A stretch of DNA of 64,000 bases from Streptomyces sp. NBC_01142 (GCF_026341125.1 NZ_JAPEOR010000003.1:1116001-1180000); one strand, 5' to 3'; positions 26,118 through 35,497 are shown, counted from the first letter of the stretch. Numbers and translations: made by a program. The notes: generated from the sequence alone by a model not told the origin.

Positions 26118-28126
26118 CGACCTCCCTCCGTCCCCCGGGCGCGCCGGACCCTGCCGTGGACCGCACGGTCGTCGGTGCCAATCTGTCGCTGCCGTTGTTC
26201 CGCACACTCTCCGGCGTGCTGGCCGGCCACCCCTATCTGAAGGTCGTCGTCGACCGCGAGGAGGACACCTGGCATCTGCTCGACACGGCCGTCCATCCCT
26301 TCCACGTCAACTACGTGGCCACCCGCATCCTCGGCATGGAGCTGGAGGCACTGGACGCCGACCTGGATGCCTTCAACGCCTCGGTGTACATGGATCCCGG
26401 GCGTCGCTTCCTGCTCGGTGTGCTCTCCCTGCACACCGAAGAGGACTCCGACGGACGCGAGCGGCCGTTCCTCGTCCTGGAGACGACCGAGGCCGACACC
26501 ATGCACGGCGCCCTGCTCGCCGCGTTCTACGCCTTCGTCCGCAGCCGCGTCGACGGCCGGCTGCCCCTGCTGCTGAAGCCGGCGAATCACGGACAGGAAC
26601 AGGAACTCGCCGCGATCAGCGAAGTCCGGGTGCCGCGGATACTCAGCCACGAACTCTTCGGCAACCGGACACGGACACCACTCAACGTCGCCGAGGCCAT
26701 CGGCCGACTGCACTACTTCCGGACGGCCGAGGAGTACGAGGCAGCCGCCGACGGGCTCGGCTGGTCGGACATCGTGGCCATGGCCTGCCTGCCGGACGAG
26801 GTGCCGCGCGTCGCCGGATTCATCAACACCGCACCCACCACCCCGCTCTCGCACACGAACGTCCTCGCCTCCGGGTGGGGCATTCCCAATGCGATCGTCC
26901 GCGATCTGGAACAGATCGTCGAGAAGGACGACCTGAACGGCGCGTGGGTCCGCTACCGGGTGCGGGACGACGAGATCACCCTCGTACCGCTGGCGAACAC
27001 CCCGGCCCTCCAAGCGCCGACGTGGCACCAGCAGCGGATCAGGATGGAACCGCCGCTGCTCCAGGACGCGCCGGCTCTGTCCCTGCACCGGCTGCGCCGC
27101 GCGGACCGGGACCGCTACGGCACCAAGGCGGCCAACCTCGGAGAGCTGCACCATGTCCTCGACAGCCGCACCGCCGATCTCACCACGTTCTACGGGCAGC
27201 CGAGGCCGCCCCGCACGGATCTGTACGGCCACCTCGCTGCGCGCCTGGGCGTCACGGACACCACCCCCGCCGGGCTGCGGGGGGCGGCGGCCGAGTTCGC
27301 GGCACGTACCGTCGCGGCTCCCGACGGAGTCGCCCTGCCGTTCGCCCTGCAGCACCGCTTCCTCACCTCCGCGCCGACGCTGCAACAGGGCATAGGAAAG
27401 CTCAAGATGGCGCTCGAACTCGACGCGGTCGAGGTACTGGACTCGCTGTGCCTGCACCTGCAACACCTCGTCCGCAACACCCCGATGCCGGATGAGGTGA
27501 CCCGGCAGATCACCCAGGCGTTCCCCGCCCCGCTCGCCGCCGGAAGCCGTCTGGTGGTGCGCTCGTCGTCCAATGCCGAAGACCTTCCCGGGTTCTCCGC
27601 GGCCGGGGTCTACGACTCGGTCACCACCGTCCGTGGTGCCGAAGAACTCCTCGACGCGGTGCGCCAGGTGTGGGCATCCCTGCTGTCGCCGCGCAGCGTG
27701 CGCCTGCGCCATCAGGTCGGCATCTCCCTGGACGACACCTACATGGGGGTGATCATTCAGCAGTACGTTCCCGCGGATCTCGGAGGCGTACTGGTGACCT
27801 GCAACCCGACGAAGCGCGAGGACTTCCGCAACGTCTACCTCAACTGCTCGCCGGGTTCCCCCGAGATGGTGGTGGAGGGGACGACCTTGCCGCAGCAGTA
27901 CCTGTACAACACGGTCGAAGGCGGCGGCCGTACGGTGGCGGTCGGCTCGTCCGGCGAGGACCTGTCCGCCGCGACCAGGGGCCGGCTGATGGATCTGGCC
28001 CTCACCGGCCGGCTGCTGCAGTCCCACTTCGGCGACGGCGACGTGGACAACCCGCTCGACATCGAATGGCTGATGACCGACCGGGGAGACTTCCGGCTGG
28101 TTCAGATCCGCCCCTACGCGCTGTGA
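26114..28126 (+). CDS. PEP/pyruvate-dikinase-like protein, His domain before ATP domain
   Basis: A 670-residue protein. Residues 1-190 are of unknown fold. A phosphohistidine swivelling domain follows with PTTPLSHTNVLASGWGIPNA (His247). The C-terminal half is a PEP-synthase-type ATP-binding domain with RYGTKAANLGEL (about 336-347), VVRSSSNAEDLPGFSAAGVY (about 479-498) and the final DFRLVQIRPYAL. PEP synthase and rifampin phosphotransferase have the ATP domain first; this order is that of glucan water dikinase. It probably transfers phosphate from ATP through His247 to a small molecule or polymer. It starts with ATGA overlapping the ATP-grasp gene and ends with a GTGA overlap into the MFS gene. 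Confidence 0.85.
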   Translation: MTTSLRPPGAPDPAVDRTVVGANLSLPLFRTLSGVLAGHPYLKVVVDREEDTWHLLDTAVHPFHVNYVATRILGMELEALDADLDAFNASVYMDPGRRFLLGVLSLHTEEDSDGRERPFLVLETTEADTMHGALLAAFYAFVRSRVDGRLPLLLKPANHGQEQELAAISEVRVPRILSHELFGNRTRTPLNVAEAIGRLHYFRTAEEYEAAADGLGWSDIVAMACLPDEVPRVAGFINTAPTTPLSHTNVLASGWGIPNAIVRDLEQIVEKDDLNGAWVRYRVRDDEITLVPLANTPALQAPTWHQQRIRMEPPLLQDAPALSLHRLRRADRDRYGTKAANLGELHHVLDSRTADLTTFYGQPRPPRTDLYGHLAARLGVTDTTPAGLRGAAAEFAARTVAAPDGVALPFALQHRFLTSAPTLQQGIGKLKMALELDAVEVLDSLCLHLQHLVRNTPMPDEVTRQITQAFPAPLAAGSRLVVRSSSNAEDLPGFSAAGVYDSVTTVRGAEELLDAVRQVWASLLSPRSVRLRHQVGISLDDTYMGVIIQQYVPADLGGVLVTCNPTKREDFRNVYLNCSPGSPEMVVEGTTLPQQYLYNTVEGGGRTVAVGSSGEDLSAATRGRLMDLALTGRLLQSHFGDGDVDNPLDIEWLMTDRGDFRLVQIRPYAL

Positions 28127-29469
28127 TCCGCCGGCTTCCCCGGCCGCGGTTCACCACCCGGCCGCGTCCGGCGGGCCCGCAGCTGGCCCCTGCGGCACGC
28201 CGGATCATCCGGCTGAACAACGGCTTCCAGCTGCTGTTCAACCTGCTGTGGTGGATGCCCGTGTTCTACGCCTACCAACGGCAGGCGGGCCTGTCGGACG
28301 GGCAGATCTTCGGCATCCAGAGCATCTACTACATCGCGTTCTGCCTGTTCGAGATCCCGACCGGGATGGTGGCCGACCGCATCGGCGCACGCAACTGCCT
28401 GCGGGCCGGGGCGATCGTGATGACCGCCGCGAACCTCGCCCCGGTGCTCACCCCTTCGTACACGGGCTTCCTCGTCCACTTCCTGGCCATCGCCGCGGGC
28501 CGTTCCCTGACATCGGGCGCAGCCAGCGCCTACCTGTACGACGGTCTGCGGGCCGAGGGAGCCGGCGAGCACTATCTGAAGGCAGAGGGCACGGCCCGCG
28601 CACTCGGTCTGGCCGCGAAGGTGATGTGCTGGCCGCTGGTCGGCCCACTCATGGCCGTTGCTCACGCGGCGCCGTACGTGCTGAGCGCCGCGAGCGCCGC
28701 GGGCTCCCTGGCCTGTGCCCTCGCGCTGCCGCGGCTTGCCCCGCCCCGCGGGGACGGCCGGTCGGGTCAGGTGCCCGGGAGAGGCGGGACGAAGCGTAAA
28801 CGTGGCGCGTTCCTGCACGATGCGGGCGCCGCGCTGCGCTGTGTGTGGGCCACACCCTGGCTTGCCCTGGTCATGGCGCAGGGCGTGGTCGTGTTCACCC
28901 TCTCCCGCATCTGCCAGGTCAACCTCTTCCAGCCCATGCTGCTGGCCCACGGCATCGGCGAAACCTCGCACGGCAGTGTGCTGGCGGCCATGACCGTGGC
29001 GGAGGCCGTGGCCTCTGCACGTCCCCAGTGGCTCGGCCGTCGGCTGTCACCGGTGGCCTTGGTGTCACTGCTCAGCCTCGCGCTGGCGGGCACACTGGCG
29101 GGCATCACCCTCGGCGGGCCCTGGACCGTGGTCGCACTGCTGTGCCTGTTCGCCGCGGTCACCGGCTTCGCCTACCCGATCCAGCGGAAGCTGGTCAACG
29201 ATGCCATCCCCGTGCACGCCCCTCGTGCCACGCTCCTCTCGGTCGAGAGCATCGTGGACCGGGGCGTGTGCGCTCTGGCCGCCGTGGCCGCGGGTGCGTA
29301 TCTGTCGGCAGGCCGGCTGGACGCGCTGCTGTGGCACAGCGCGATCGTGGCCGGCGTGGTCATGGTCGCCGTTCAACTGGCCGTGCGAAGCCGTGCGGTG
29401 GGGCGACATCCTTCGACGCCGACGGTGGCTGTGCCCGAAAGCAAGCGCGGATCGACGACCGCGAGCTGA
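28123..29469 (+). CDS. MFS transporter, probable product exporter
   Basis: A 448-residue major facilitator protein with about 12 hydrophobic segments. FEIPTGMVADRIGARNCL near residue 75 is MFS motif A, and a long charged central loop (GDGRSGQVPGRGGTKRKRG) separates the halves. GTG at 28123 overlaps the previous TGA (GTGA). As the last gene of the coupled ATP-grasp, dikinase-like and MFS set, it most likely exports the product or confers self-resistance. A strong hairpin 40 bp downstream ends the operon. Confidence 0.88.
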   Translation: MIRRLPRPRFTTRPRPAGPQLAPAARRIIRLNNGFQLLFNLLWWMPVFYAYQRQAGLSDGQIFGIQSIYYIAFCLFEIPTGMVADRIGARNCLRAGAIVMTAANLAPVLTPSYTGFLVHFLAIAAGRSLTSGAASAYLYDGLRAEGAGEHYLKAEGTARALGLAAKVMCWPLVGPLMAVAHAAPYVLSAASAAGSLACALALPRLAPPRGDGRSGQVPGRGGTKRKRGAFLHDAGAALRCVWATPWLALVMAQGVVVFTLSRICQVNLFQPMLLAHGIGETSHGSVLAAMTVAEAVASARPQWLGRRLSPVALVSLLSLALAGTLAGITLGGPWTVVALLCLFAAVTGFAYPIQRKLVNDAIPVHAPRATLLSVESIVDRGVCALAAVAAGAYLSAGRLDALLWHSAIVAGVVMVAVQLAVRSRAVGRHPSTPTVAVPESKRGSTTAS

Positions 29470-29509
29470 CCGCATGCTCACGGAGCGGCGCGTCACGCGG
29501 ACCGCGACA

Positions 29510-29554
29510 GCGGAGGAGCACCCCGGGCCTTGAGGCCTTGGGGTGCTCCTCCGC
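29510..29554 (+). terminator. Strong hairpin terminator after the MFS gene
   Basis: GCGGAGGAGCACCCC (29510-29524) and GGGGTGCTCCTCCGC (29540-29554) form a perfect 15-bp stem. The loop itself can pair GGCC with GGCC around TTGA. There is no T-run, as is common for Streptomyces terminators. It closes the 24744-29469 operon. Confidence 0.8.
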
Positions 29555-29895
29555 CGGGTCCTGGAAGGCATCCCCGCGACGTTTGTCTACGTGGGCATCG
29601 GCCGCCTTGAAGCAAGCGAGCTCCTGGCCGGCACCGGGGTGCCCAGATCGTGGGCCGCTTCACCCGCGTCCCCGGCCCGCCCGTTCCCTTACGGCGACGA
29701 GGGGAAGGGACTTGTCGCGACCATGGGGGACTTTGCTCCTGCGCGGTCACCCGCCGGGCAGCCTGGTAGCTGGACCACTGCCTCCACAACCGAGCTGACG
29801 GCATGATCGGTGCGTTCGGCAAGCCTCGCACGGGTCGAACACTGGGGTTAGCGTGTGGCCTTCGGCGGACCCGCTACGTGACTGGGAGTTCTGAC
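29555..29895. other. Intergenic, no supported gene
   Basis: About 340 bp between the terminator and the VOC gene. Short frames on both strands have no recognisable content. The right end should hold the VOC promoter. Confidence 0.4.
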
Positions 29896-30285
29896 ATGAC
29901 CAGTAAGTTCACCGAGCTTGCGATCGACTGTGCCGATCCCAACGGTCTCGCCCGGTTCTGGTGCTCGGTCCTTGACTACGAGGTGCAAGACGAAGACGAC
30001 GGAGTTGTCACAATTGGCTCCCCTGCGGCGCCTGAAGGCAAGAACCACCTTGGCCCAGTGCCACCGACGTTGACATTCGCGCACGTGCCCGAGGGCAAGG
30101 TCGTCAAGAACAGGCTCCACCTCGACGTCACCCCAACCGACAGGGAGCAGGACGAAGAGGTCCGTCGCCTGCTCGACCTGGGTGCTCGGCACGCCGTCGT
30201 CGGCCAATCGGGCGATGAGAGCTGGGTGACACTTGCCGACCCGGAGGGGAACGAGTTCTGCGTCCTTGCGGACCGCCGCCCCTGA
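29896..30285 (+). CDS. VOC-family (glyoxalase/bleomycin-resistance-like) protein
   Basis: A 129-residue protein of the vicinal-oxygen-chelate fold. Paired beta-alpha-beta-beta-beta modules are visible: FTELAIDCADPNGLARFWCS and, in the second half, RLHLDVTPTDREQDEEVRRL; the ending VTLADPEGNEFCVL is a family hallmark with a potential metal ligand Glu. ATG at 29896 is chosen by the family N-terminus, with GGGAG upstream. Streptomyces encode many such stand-alone proteins of unknown substrate. Confidence 0.88.
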   Translation: MTSKFTELAIDCADPNGLARFWCSVLDYEVQDEDDGVVTIGSPAAPEGKNHLGPVPPTLTFAHVPEGKVVKNRLHLDVTPTDREQDEEVRRLLDLGARHAVVGQSGDESWVTLADPEGNEFCVLADRRP

Positions 30286-30357
30286 TCGCAGGCCGCACAC
30301 CGCGCCTGCTTCCGGTCGCCCACGCTCACGCGAACACGATGAGGAGCCCCTCCGAGG

Positions 30358-31019
30358 ATGGAGGCGCTCCGCGCGTACGCCGAACGCATGTGGACCCGGC
30401 ACACCGACGGCCTCAGCGCAGTCATCGCCGACGAGATCGGCGTGGACCACGACGACCGCGCAGGTGTGGCTCTCGCCAGTCCCTCACCTGCCGCGGGAAG
30501 GGCGTCGACCCCGACGCTGTCGTCCGCACGGACCGAGATCGTGATCAACGCCCCGCTGCGCACCGTCTGGAAGCCGCAGACCGACGTGGAGCGCTGGCCC
30601 TCCCGGCAGACTCTCGTCGAAACCTTGGAACGCCTCGACCACGGTTTCTTCCGCAAGGGTTCGGCATTCCGGTGGACGACCCCGGTGCCCCCACCCCCTT
30701 CACTCCCGCCACCAGCCTGGAGATCACCTCGACCGTCCAGCAGATCAAGCACAACTCGTGCATCCGCTGGACCGGCCCCGCGACCGGCGAAGGACTGCGC
30801 ATCGACGGCGTCCATGTACGGAACTTCACCAAGGTCAAGGGCGGCGTCCGCGTGAGCACCGAGGAGACCCACACCGGCGCCCAGGTCGAAGCGGACGTTC
30901 CCACCGCGACCAAGATCCTCCGCGAGGGCCTCGAAGCCTGGCTGCGCGACCTGAAGTCCTTCGCCGAAGCCTGTCCCCGCGACCGGTCGGCCAGTCGCGG
31001 AAGCTGCCCGTCATCCTGA
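30358..31019 (+). pseudogene. SRPBCC-family protein gene with a frameshift
   Basis: One frame gives TEIVINAPLRTVWKPQTDVE and RLDHGFFRKGSAFRWTTPVP; about 30690 the homology moves to another frame with TPATSLEITSTVQQIKHNS, RWTGPATGEGLRIDGVHV and KILREGLEAWLRDLKSF. Together they cover a polyketide-cyclase/dehydrase-like START-fold domain that binds hydrophobic ligands. The shift lies in a C-rich run (CCCCCACCCCC), so a sequencing error cannot be excluded. The N-terminal ~50 residues are not explained by the domain. Confidence 0.7.
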
Positions 31020-31290
31020 TCGTTTGCTCATGTCGGCCGCGGTCCTTGGGGGTCGCGTGGGTTCTGCGCGTGAGTGCTGGTGAGGCGGCTGCTGTATCGC
31101 CCGCACCCGGGGGCGCCCGAGCCACGCGTCAGCCGCGGGGGCGGAGGCGCACTGGCAGCGGTCTGGATCAGCCGGTCCAGACGGCATTGCCCGGAGTCGC
31201 AGAGAGGTCCCGGGCGGGCCACCGCCGCTGCTGGTCTCTCTCCGGACCTATTGGCTGGTGAGGACCATGCCCGTTCGGACCCGGACCGGC

Positions 31291-31503
31291 TCAACGGTCT
31301 TCGGCATGGGGGAGTAGATCCTTTGCCCTGCGTTCCATGAGGACCGGTAGGTAGTTACGCACTCGCGCGTAGCGGAATTCGTCATACGCCGTTTCCACCG
31401 AGCGTCGCACCAAGCGTGAGTCCAGATCGGGGCGCGACCGCGCGAGTCGCTCGATCACATGGCGGATGGCACCCGCGTCATCCGTCTCTGCCGCCATGAT
31501 CAA
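31291..31503 (-). CDS. Small three-helix-bundle protein
   Basis: A 70-residue helical protein: AGAIRHVIERLARSRPDLD, RLVRRSVETAYDEFRYARVR and YLPVLMERRAKDLL. This resembles the actinobacterial three-helix bundle dimerisation domain found in short stand-alone proteins. Function unknown, possibly a DNA- or protein-binding dimer. It is monocistronic, with no clear partner nearby. Confidence 0.75.
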   Translation of the reverse strand: MIMAAETDDAGAIRHVIERLARSRPDLDSRLVRRSVETAYDEFRYARVRNYLPVLMERRAKDLLPHAEDR

Positions 31504-31722
31504 AACCCTTCGTAGCGGTGGTCTCTCCTTCTACTGTCGCGCGGCCATGTCCTGTGAGGTAGTGGATCTCTCGCCAATGTGCACGGCGCTAGTGAATGCG
31601 GTTCGGCTGAGATCCGCGGTACCCCTGGACCGGATCCACCTTTTGGGAATGTGCCGCCCTTATGGTCTTGCGCCGGGTGAGCTGCAGGCGGCAGTGCCTG
31701 GCAGATGCCCTTCCTCCATCGG

Positions 31723-32955
31723 CTACCGGTTCTCGCTCGGCGGCGGTCCGACGTTGCGGGGAACGGGATGATGGCTGACTGTGTGGCTCACGCGTTCGAT
31801 TGCTACCAGGGCGGCATCGTCTCCGAGATGGCCGCCGGCATGTTTGCGCAGGTCGTCGCGCATGTAGCGGAGGAGCGCCTCGGGTCCATGGCCGGACCAT
31901 GCGGCGACCCGCTCGGTCAGGGGGTAGAAGATGCCGTGTCTGTCCCGGGCTTCGATGACACCGTCCGTGTAGAGCAGGACGAGGTCGCCGGTGTGAAAGG
32001 TGAAGGCCTCCGCGGTGAAGGCGGACGTCATGAACCCTGTGAGTCCCAGGGGTGGGGCCTGCTGACGCACTTGCAGTTCGAAGACCTGGCCGCCCCTGAG
32101 GAGCAGTGGCGGCGGGTGCCCACAGTTGATCATCGTGAGAGTCGGCGAGTGGTCCTGGATGTCGAGAACGGCTGCGGTGGTGAAAGCCTCGTTGTCACTC
32201 TCCGCGTGGGTGTTCCAGGCACCGGGCGTGTCCAGGTCCGAGGAGACGGTTGCCTCAAGATAGGTGACCAGTGTGGGCAGGTCTGGCTGCCAATGTGCCG
32301 CGGCCCGGAAGGCCCCGAGAAGCCGGGCGGCCTCGCCGATCGCCTCCAGGCCCTTGCCCCGCACGTCACCGATGATGAACCGGGTCCCCCCAGTCGTGCG
32401 CGCCGCTGCGTACAGATCTCCGCCGATCTGTGCCTCGGCTTCTGCCGCCAGGTAGACGGCGGCGAGCCGAAGCGGCCCGATCCGGCGTGGAAGCGGTCGC
32501 AGAACCACTTGCTGGGCGGCCTGGGCCACTGAGCGCAACTGGGTCAGCTGCTGTTCGTGCCGCTCACGCAGACGCGCCAGAAAGGCGACCAGTACCGAGA
32601 TGAGGATCAGGGCGACGACCTGAAGGGTGTGGTTGAGGTCGGTCAGGCTGGTGCGTGTCACGGCGACCACCGTTTGGGCGAGCACTGCGAGCGCACCGAT
32701 GATGCCCGTCGTGCGAGGACCTGCGAAGGACGCGGTGATAGCGGGAGCCGCGACCAGGAACGGGCCAAGGTGAACTTCAGGAGGGGCCAGGATGTCCACC
32801 ACGGTGACGACCACGATCAGGGCGATGGGCACGGCCAGCCGAACATCGTACGGGCCCTGAGACCGGCGGTGATGTCCAGAAATTCCACCAGAGCACATAC
32901 GACCTGCATACACCCGGTGACGCCACGGTTCCCGTCCAAGGAGCGGTGAGTCCAT
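31723..32955 (-). CDS. Membrane-anchored PP2C/SpoIIE serine phosphatase
   Basis: A 410-residue protein. Four hydrophobic segments occupy about residues 38-130, followed by a coiled-coil-like linker (RLRERHEQQLTQLRSVAQAA) and a SpoIIE/RsbU-type phosphatase domain. Metal-binding aspartates are visible in GGDLYAA, FIIGDVRGKGLEA, LYTDGVIEARD and LGDDAALVAI. Such proteins dephosphorylate anti-sigma-factor antagonists in stress signalling. AGGAG precedes the ATG at 32955. No kinase or antagonist gene is adjacent. Confidence 0.9.
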   Translation of the reverse strand: MDSPLLGREPWRHRVYAGRMCSGGISGHHRRSQGPYDVRLAVPIALIVVVTVVDILAPPEVHLGPFLVAAPAITASFAGPRTTGIIGALAVLAQTVVAVTRTSLTDLNHTLQVVALILISVLVAFLARLRERHEQQLTQLRSVAQAAQQVVLRPLPRRIGPLRLAAVYLAAEAEAQIGGDLYAAARTTGGTRFIIGDVRGKGLEAIGEAARLLGAFRAAAHWQPDLPTLVTYLEATVSSDLDTPGAWNTHAESDNEAFTTAAVLDIQDHSPTLTMINCGHPPPLLLRGGQVFELQVRQQAPPLGLTGFMTSAFTAEAFTFHTGDLVLLYTDGVIEARDRHGIFYPLTERVAAWSGHGPEALLRYMRDDLRKHAGGHLGDDAALVAIERVSHTVSHHPVPRNVGPPPSENR

Positions 32956-33097
32956 CCGTCTCCTGTTCGTCCTGAACGCCGGAATCTGGTGGGGGCCTTT
33001 CTCACGGCAACGGCAGTAGAGATGGGCGGTGTCCTGTGCTCGGTCGCGCCGGTGTGCCGGCCGGCTTCGGCCGTCGTCGACAAGGCACTCCCGGGTG

Positions 33098-35389
33098 TCA
33101 GGAGGTGTCGGGCCATGTGAAGACGAGGCGGGTGTGCCGCTTGTCCAGGACGTGACCGGCGGGGAGCTCGTCGTCTGCCGTACCGGCGGGGTAGACGGCC
33201 AACTTGGGATAGCCCCGCCCGCGGGCGTGCCGGTCCCAGGAGCGGACGGCGGAGGTGAGTTGCTCAGCGAGTGCGGAGGCCTGCTCGCCGAAGGCGTGGG
33301 CGACGAACTCGGCGCGACGCTCGGCGGGGGTCTCGCCGGCCTGGACCGGGACGTGGGTGAGGTAGGCCATCGAGGCGTCGCCGAGGACGGCGGCCGCGTC
33401 GGCGCCGCGGGGAACGGCGGCGAGCCCGGTGTCCTTCTCCCGGTCGAGCGCGAGGCGGCAGAAGGAGGGCAGGGTCGTGGCGAGGTAGAGCTGCAGGGTC
33501 TCGAAGGACTCGTTGCCTGCGACGGTCACTCCGGTGGACACCTCGTGCCGGGGACCGCGCAGTGCGTCGTCGAGGTCTGTGGTGTCGGCGGGCTGCCCGT
33601 CCTCGAAGCGCAGCTGCAGCTGCGCGGCGGCGAGATCAACAATCGGGGTGGTGCGGCCGTTCTCACCGAGGTCGCGGACGAATCCGCAGAAGGTCCAACC
33701 CCGCGCGTGCAGGACATCCCCCTGCCGCTGAAGCACGATCGCCCGGGTATAGCCATGGACCTCCAGGGGCAACACCAGGCGGCCGCCTTCGGCGAGCTGC
33801 TGGCGCCAGGCGGGGGAGATGTCCCAGACGTTGTGGGTGATCACGCTCGCGTCGAACCCGCCGCCGGGCACGTGGCCGGGTGCGCCGAGCGCACCGTCGC
33901 CGTGGAGGGCGAGGACGCGCCCGCTGCCGGCCTCCGCCGTGAAACGCCGGGTGCGGCGCACGACGTAGCGGTCGATGTCGACGGTGACGACCCGCCCGTC
34001 GGGGCCGACGACGTGGGCGAGCAGTTCGGCGTTGTAGCCGCCCGATCCGGCCTCGAACACGCGCATGCCGGGTTTCAGCTCGAGGCTTTCGACCATGTCG
34101 GCCTGCAGCCACGAGGCGGACACCGAGCTGGTGGCCTTTCCGGAGCCATCGCGGCGGGTGACGATGGCCAAGTTGTCGTCGTAGGCGGACTTGAAGTCCT
34201 TCTCCGGCGCGTACCGGTGCCTGGGCACTGTGCGGAGCGCTTCCTGAACAGCTGCGGAGGGCGCCCAGCCACCCGCGATGACGGCGGCAGCCATCTGGTG
34301 GCGCAGCCGGACGGCCTGCTCCGGCTCCCCGGGCACGGGCGAGTGGTCGACGGCGTGCGGGTATGAGCGGGTGGGCGGCAGGCCGGGCAGCACGCCCGGC
34401 CACACCGTGTCCAGGGCCTGCGCGGATGGAGCGAAGATGGCGCCGAGCGCGGCTACGGAGTGCAGGTCGTGCCACTCCCAACGCAGGAATCGGTGCGGCT
34501 CGGGAAGGGCCAAAGTGCCGCTCCAGGCGGTCACGCGGATCACAGCAGAGATGCGGCGGACATCCGCCCGGTCGTCGTGGACGATCGTCAGCAGATACGC
34601 ATCCTCCAGGCGGGCGGTCAGGCCGGTTTCCTCTCTCAGTTCGCGGACTGCCGCAGCCGGGGCGGACTCGCCGGTCTCGATCCGCCCGCCGGGCAACTCC
34701 CACATGCCGCGCCGGGAGCGGCCCAGCAGCACTCGCCCGCAGTCGTCCGTGACCACCACGCACGCACCGAACACCGCCTGTGGGTCGGGCCGGCTCTTCT
34801 CCACCGAGGTGAACGACCCACTCGGGCGCGGGCCGCGCAGTACGAGCACCGCCAGGCCGGCGGCGTCGAGCCGCTCCGCCTGCTCGAAGCCTTCGATCAG
34901 CAGGCCGATCTCGTCCTCGGCCAGGGCGATGTGCCGCTGCTCCTCCGGCGTGTCGGCCACGACGGGAGTGATGACGACCAGCGCACCGCCGTCGCGCAGT
35001 CGGGCGCCCAGGCTGCGCATCACACGCGACCGGTCACGCAGAAAGGCGATGGCGAGCCGCAGGGTGATCAGGTCGTAGCCGTCGTCGTGCAGTTCGGCCG
35101 GGTCGTCGTGCTCGATGTCCAGACACAGCCACCGCACGCCCTCGGCGCCCTCGTGCTGCTCGCGGGCGCGGGCCAGCGCGCCGTCGGCGAAGTCTGCGGC
35201 GTCGACGGTGTAGCCCAGCCCGGTCAGGAATGCGGCGAGCGCCCCGGTGCCGCAGCCGACGTCGAGGGCCCGCCCGTCCTCGGGCGCCGGGACGTGCTCG
35301 ACGAGCAGGCTCTTCTCCTCGTCCCCGAGCGGCCGGAACCCGCGGCCCTCGGCGTAGTGCTGGGACCAGTCGGTCAGGGTGTATCCCAC
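33098..35389 (-). CDS. Tripartite fusion: SAM methyltransferase - NUDIX - PIMT-like (FxLD-type) methyltransferase
   Basis: A 763-residue protein. Residues 1-185 are a class I methyltransferase (ALDVGCGTGALAAFL at about 41-55). Residues 205-340 are a NUDIX hydrolase with an intact box GGRIETGESAPAAAVREL followed by REETG (about 234-257). Residues 355-763 resemble protein-L-isoaspartate O-methyltransferase (VFEAGSGGYNAELLAHVVGP at about 444-463) of the 'methyltransferase, FxLD system' type, otherwise linked to lanthipeptide clusters. GTG at 35389 has GAGGAG at good spacing. A peptide Asp/isoAsp substrate is plausible for the last domain. It is probably the last gene of the 40498-33098 operon, 108 bp after the VanX-like gene. 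Confidence 0.85.
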   Translation of the reverse strand: MGYTLTDWSQHYAEGRGFRPLGDEEKSLLVEHVPAPEDGRALDVGCGTGALAAFLTGLGYTVDAADFADGALARAREQHEGAEGVRWLCLDIEHDDPAELHDDGYDLITLRLAIAFLRDRSRVMRSLGARLRDGGALVVITPVVADTPEEQRHIALAEDEIGLLIEGFEQAERLDAAGLAVLVLRGPRPSGSFTSVEKSRPDPQAVFGACVVVTDDCGRVLLGRSRRGMWELPGGRIETGESAPAAAVRELREETGLTARLEDAYLLTIVHDDRADVRRISAVIRVTAWSGTLALPEPHRFLRWEWHDLHSVAALGAIFAPSAQALDTVWPGVLPGLPPTRSYPHAVDHSPVPGEPEQAVRLRHQMAAAVIAGGWAPSAAVQEALRTVPRHRYAPEKDFKSAYDDNLAIVTRRDGSGKATSSVSASWLQADMVESLELKPGMRVFEAGSGGYNAELLAHVVGPDGRVVTVDIDRYVVRRTRRFTAEAGSGRVLALHGDGALGAPGHVPGGGFDASVITHNVWDISPAWRQQLAEGGRLVLPLEVHGYTRAIVLQRQGDVLHARGWTFCGFVRDLGENGRTTPIVDLAAAQLQLRFEDGQPADTTDLDDALRGPRHEVSTGVTVAGNESFETLQLYLATTLPSFCRLALDREKDTGLAAVPRGADAAAVLGDASMAYLTHVPVQAGETPAERRAEFVAHAFGEQASALAEQLTSAVRSWDRHARGRGYPKLAVYPAGTADDELPAGHVLDKRHTRLVFTWPDTS

Positions 35390-35497
35390 AGATTGCTCCT
35401 CGTCAGTGGATGGTGAACGGCGTCCCGACCGCGTTCCACACCGGAAGTCGTCGATAGGCTCGGCGCGGGAGTGGGGGAGGGTGTCGTTGTGGTGGGC

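Noticed and set aside
25967..28027. A 686-codon minus-strand open frame
   Set aside because: Antisense shadow of the dikinase-like and ATP-grasp genes; the motifs and coupled starts are all on the plus strand.
35403..35497. A possible second peptide (ending VWNAVGTPFTIH) between the VanX-like and fusion genes
   Set aside because: Only a 12-codon GTG frame, without a ribosome binding site; it is probably just the untranslated spacer.
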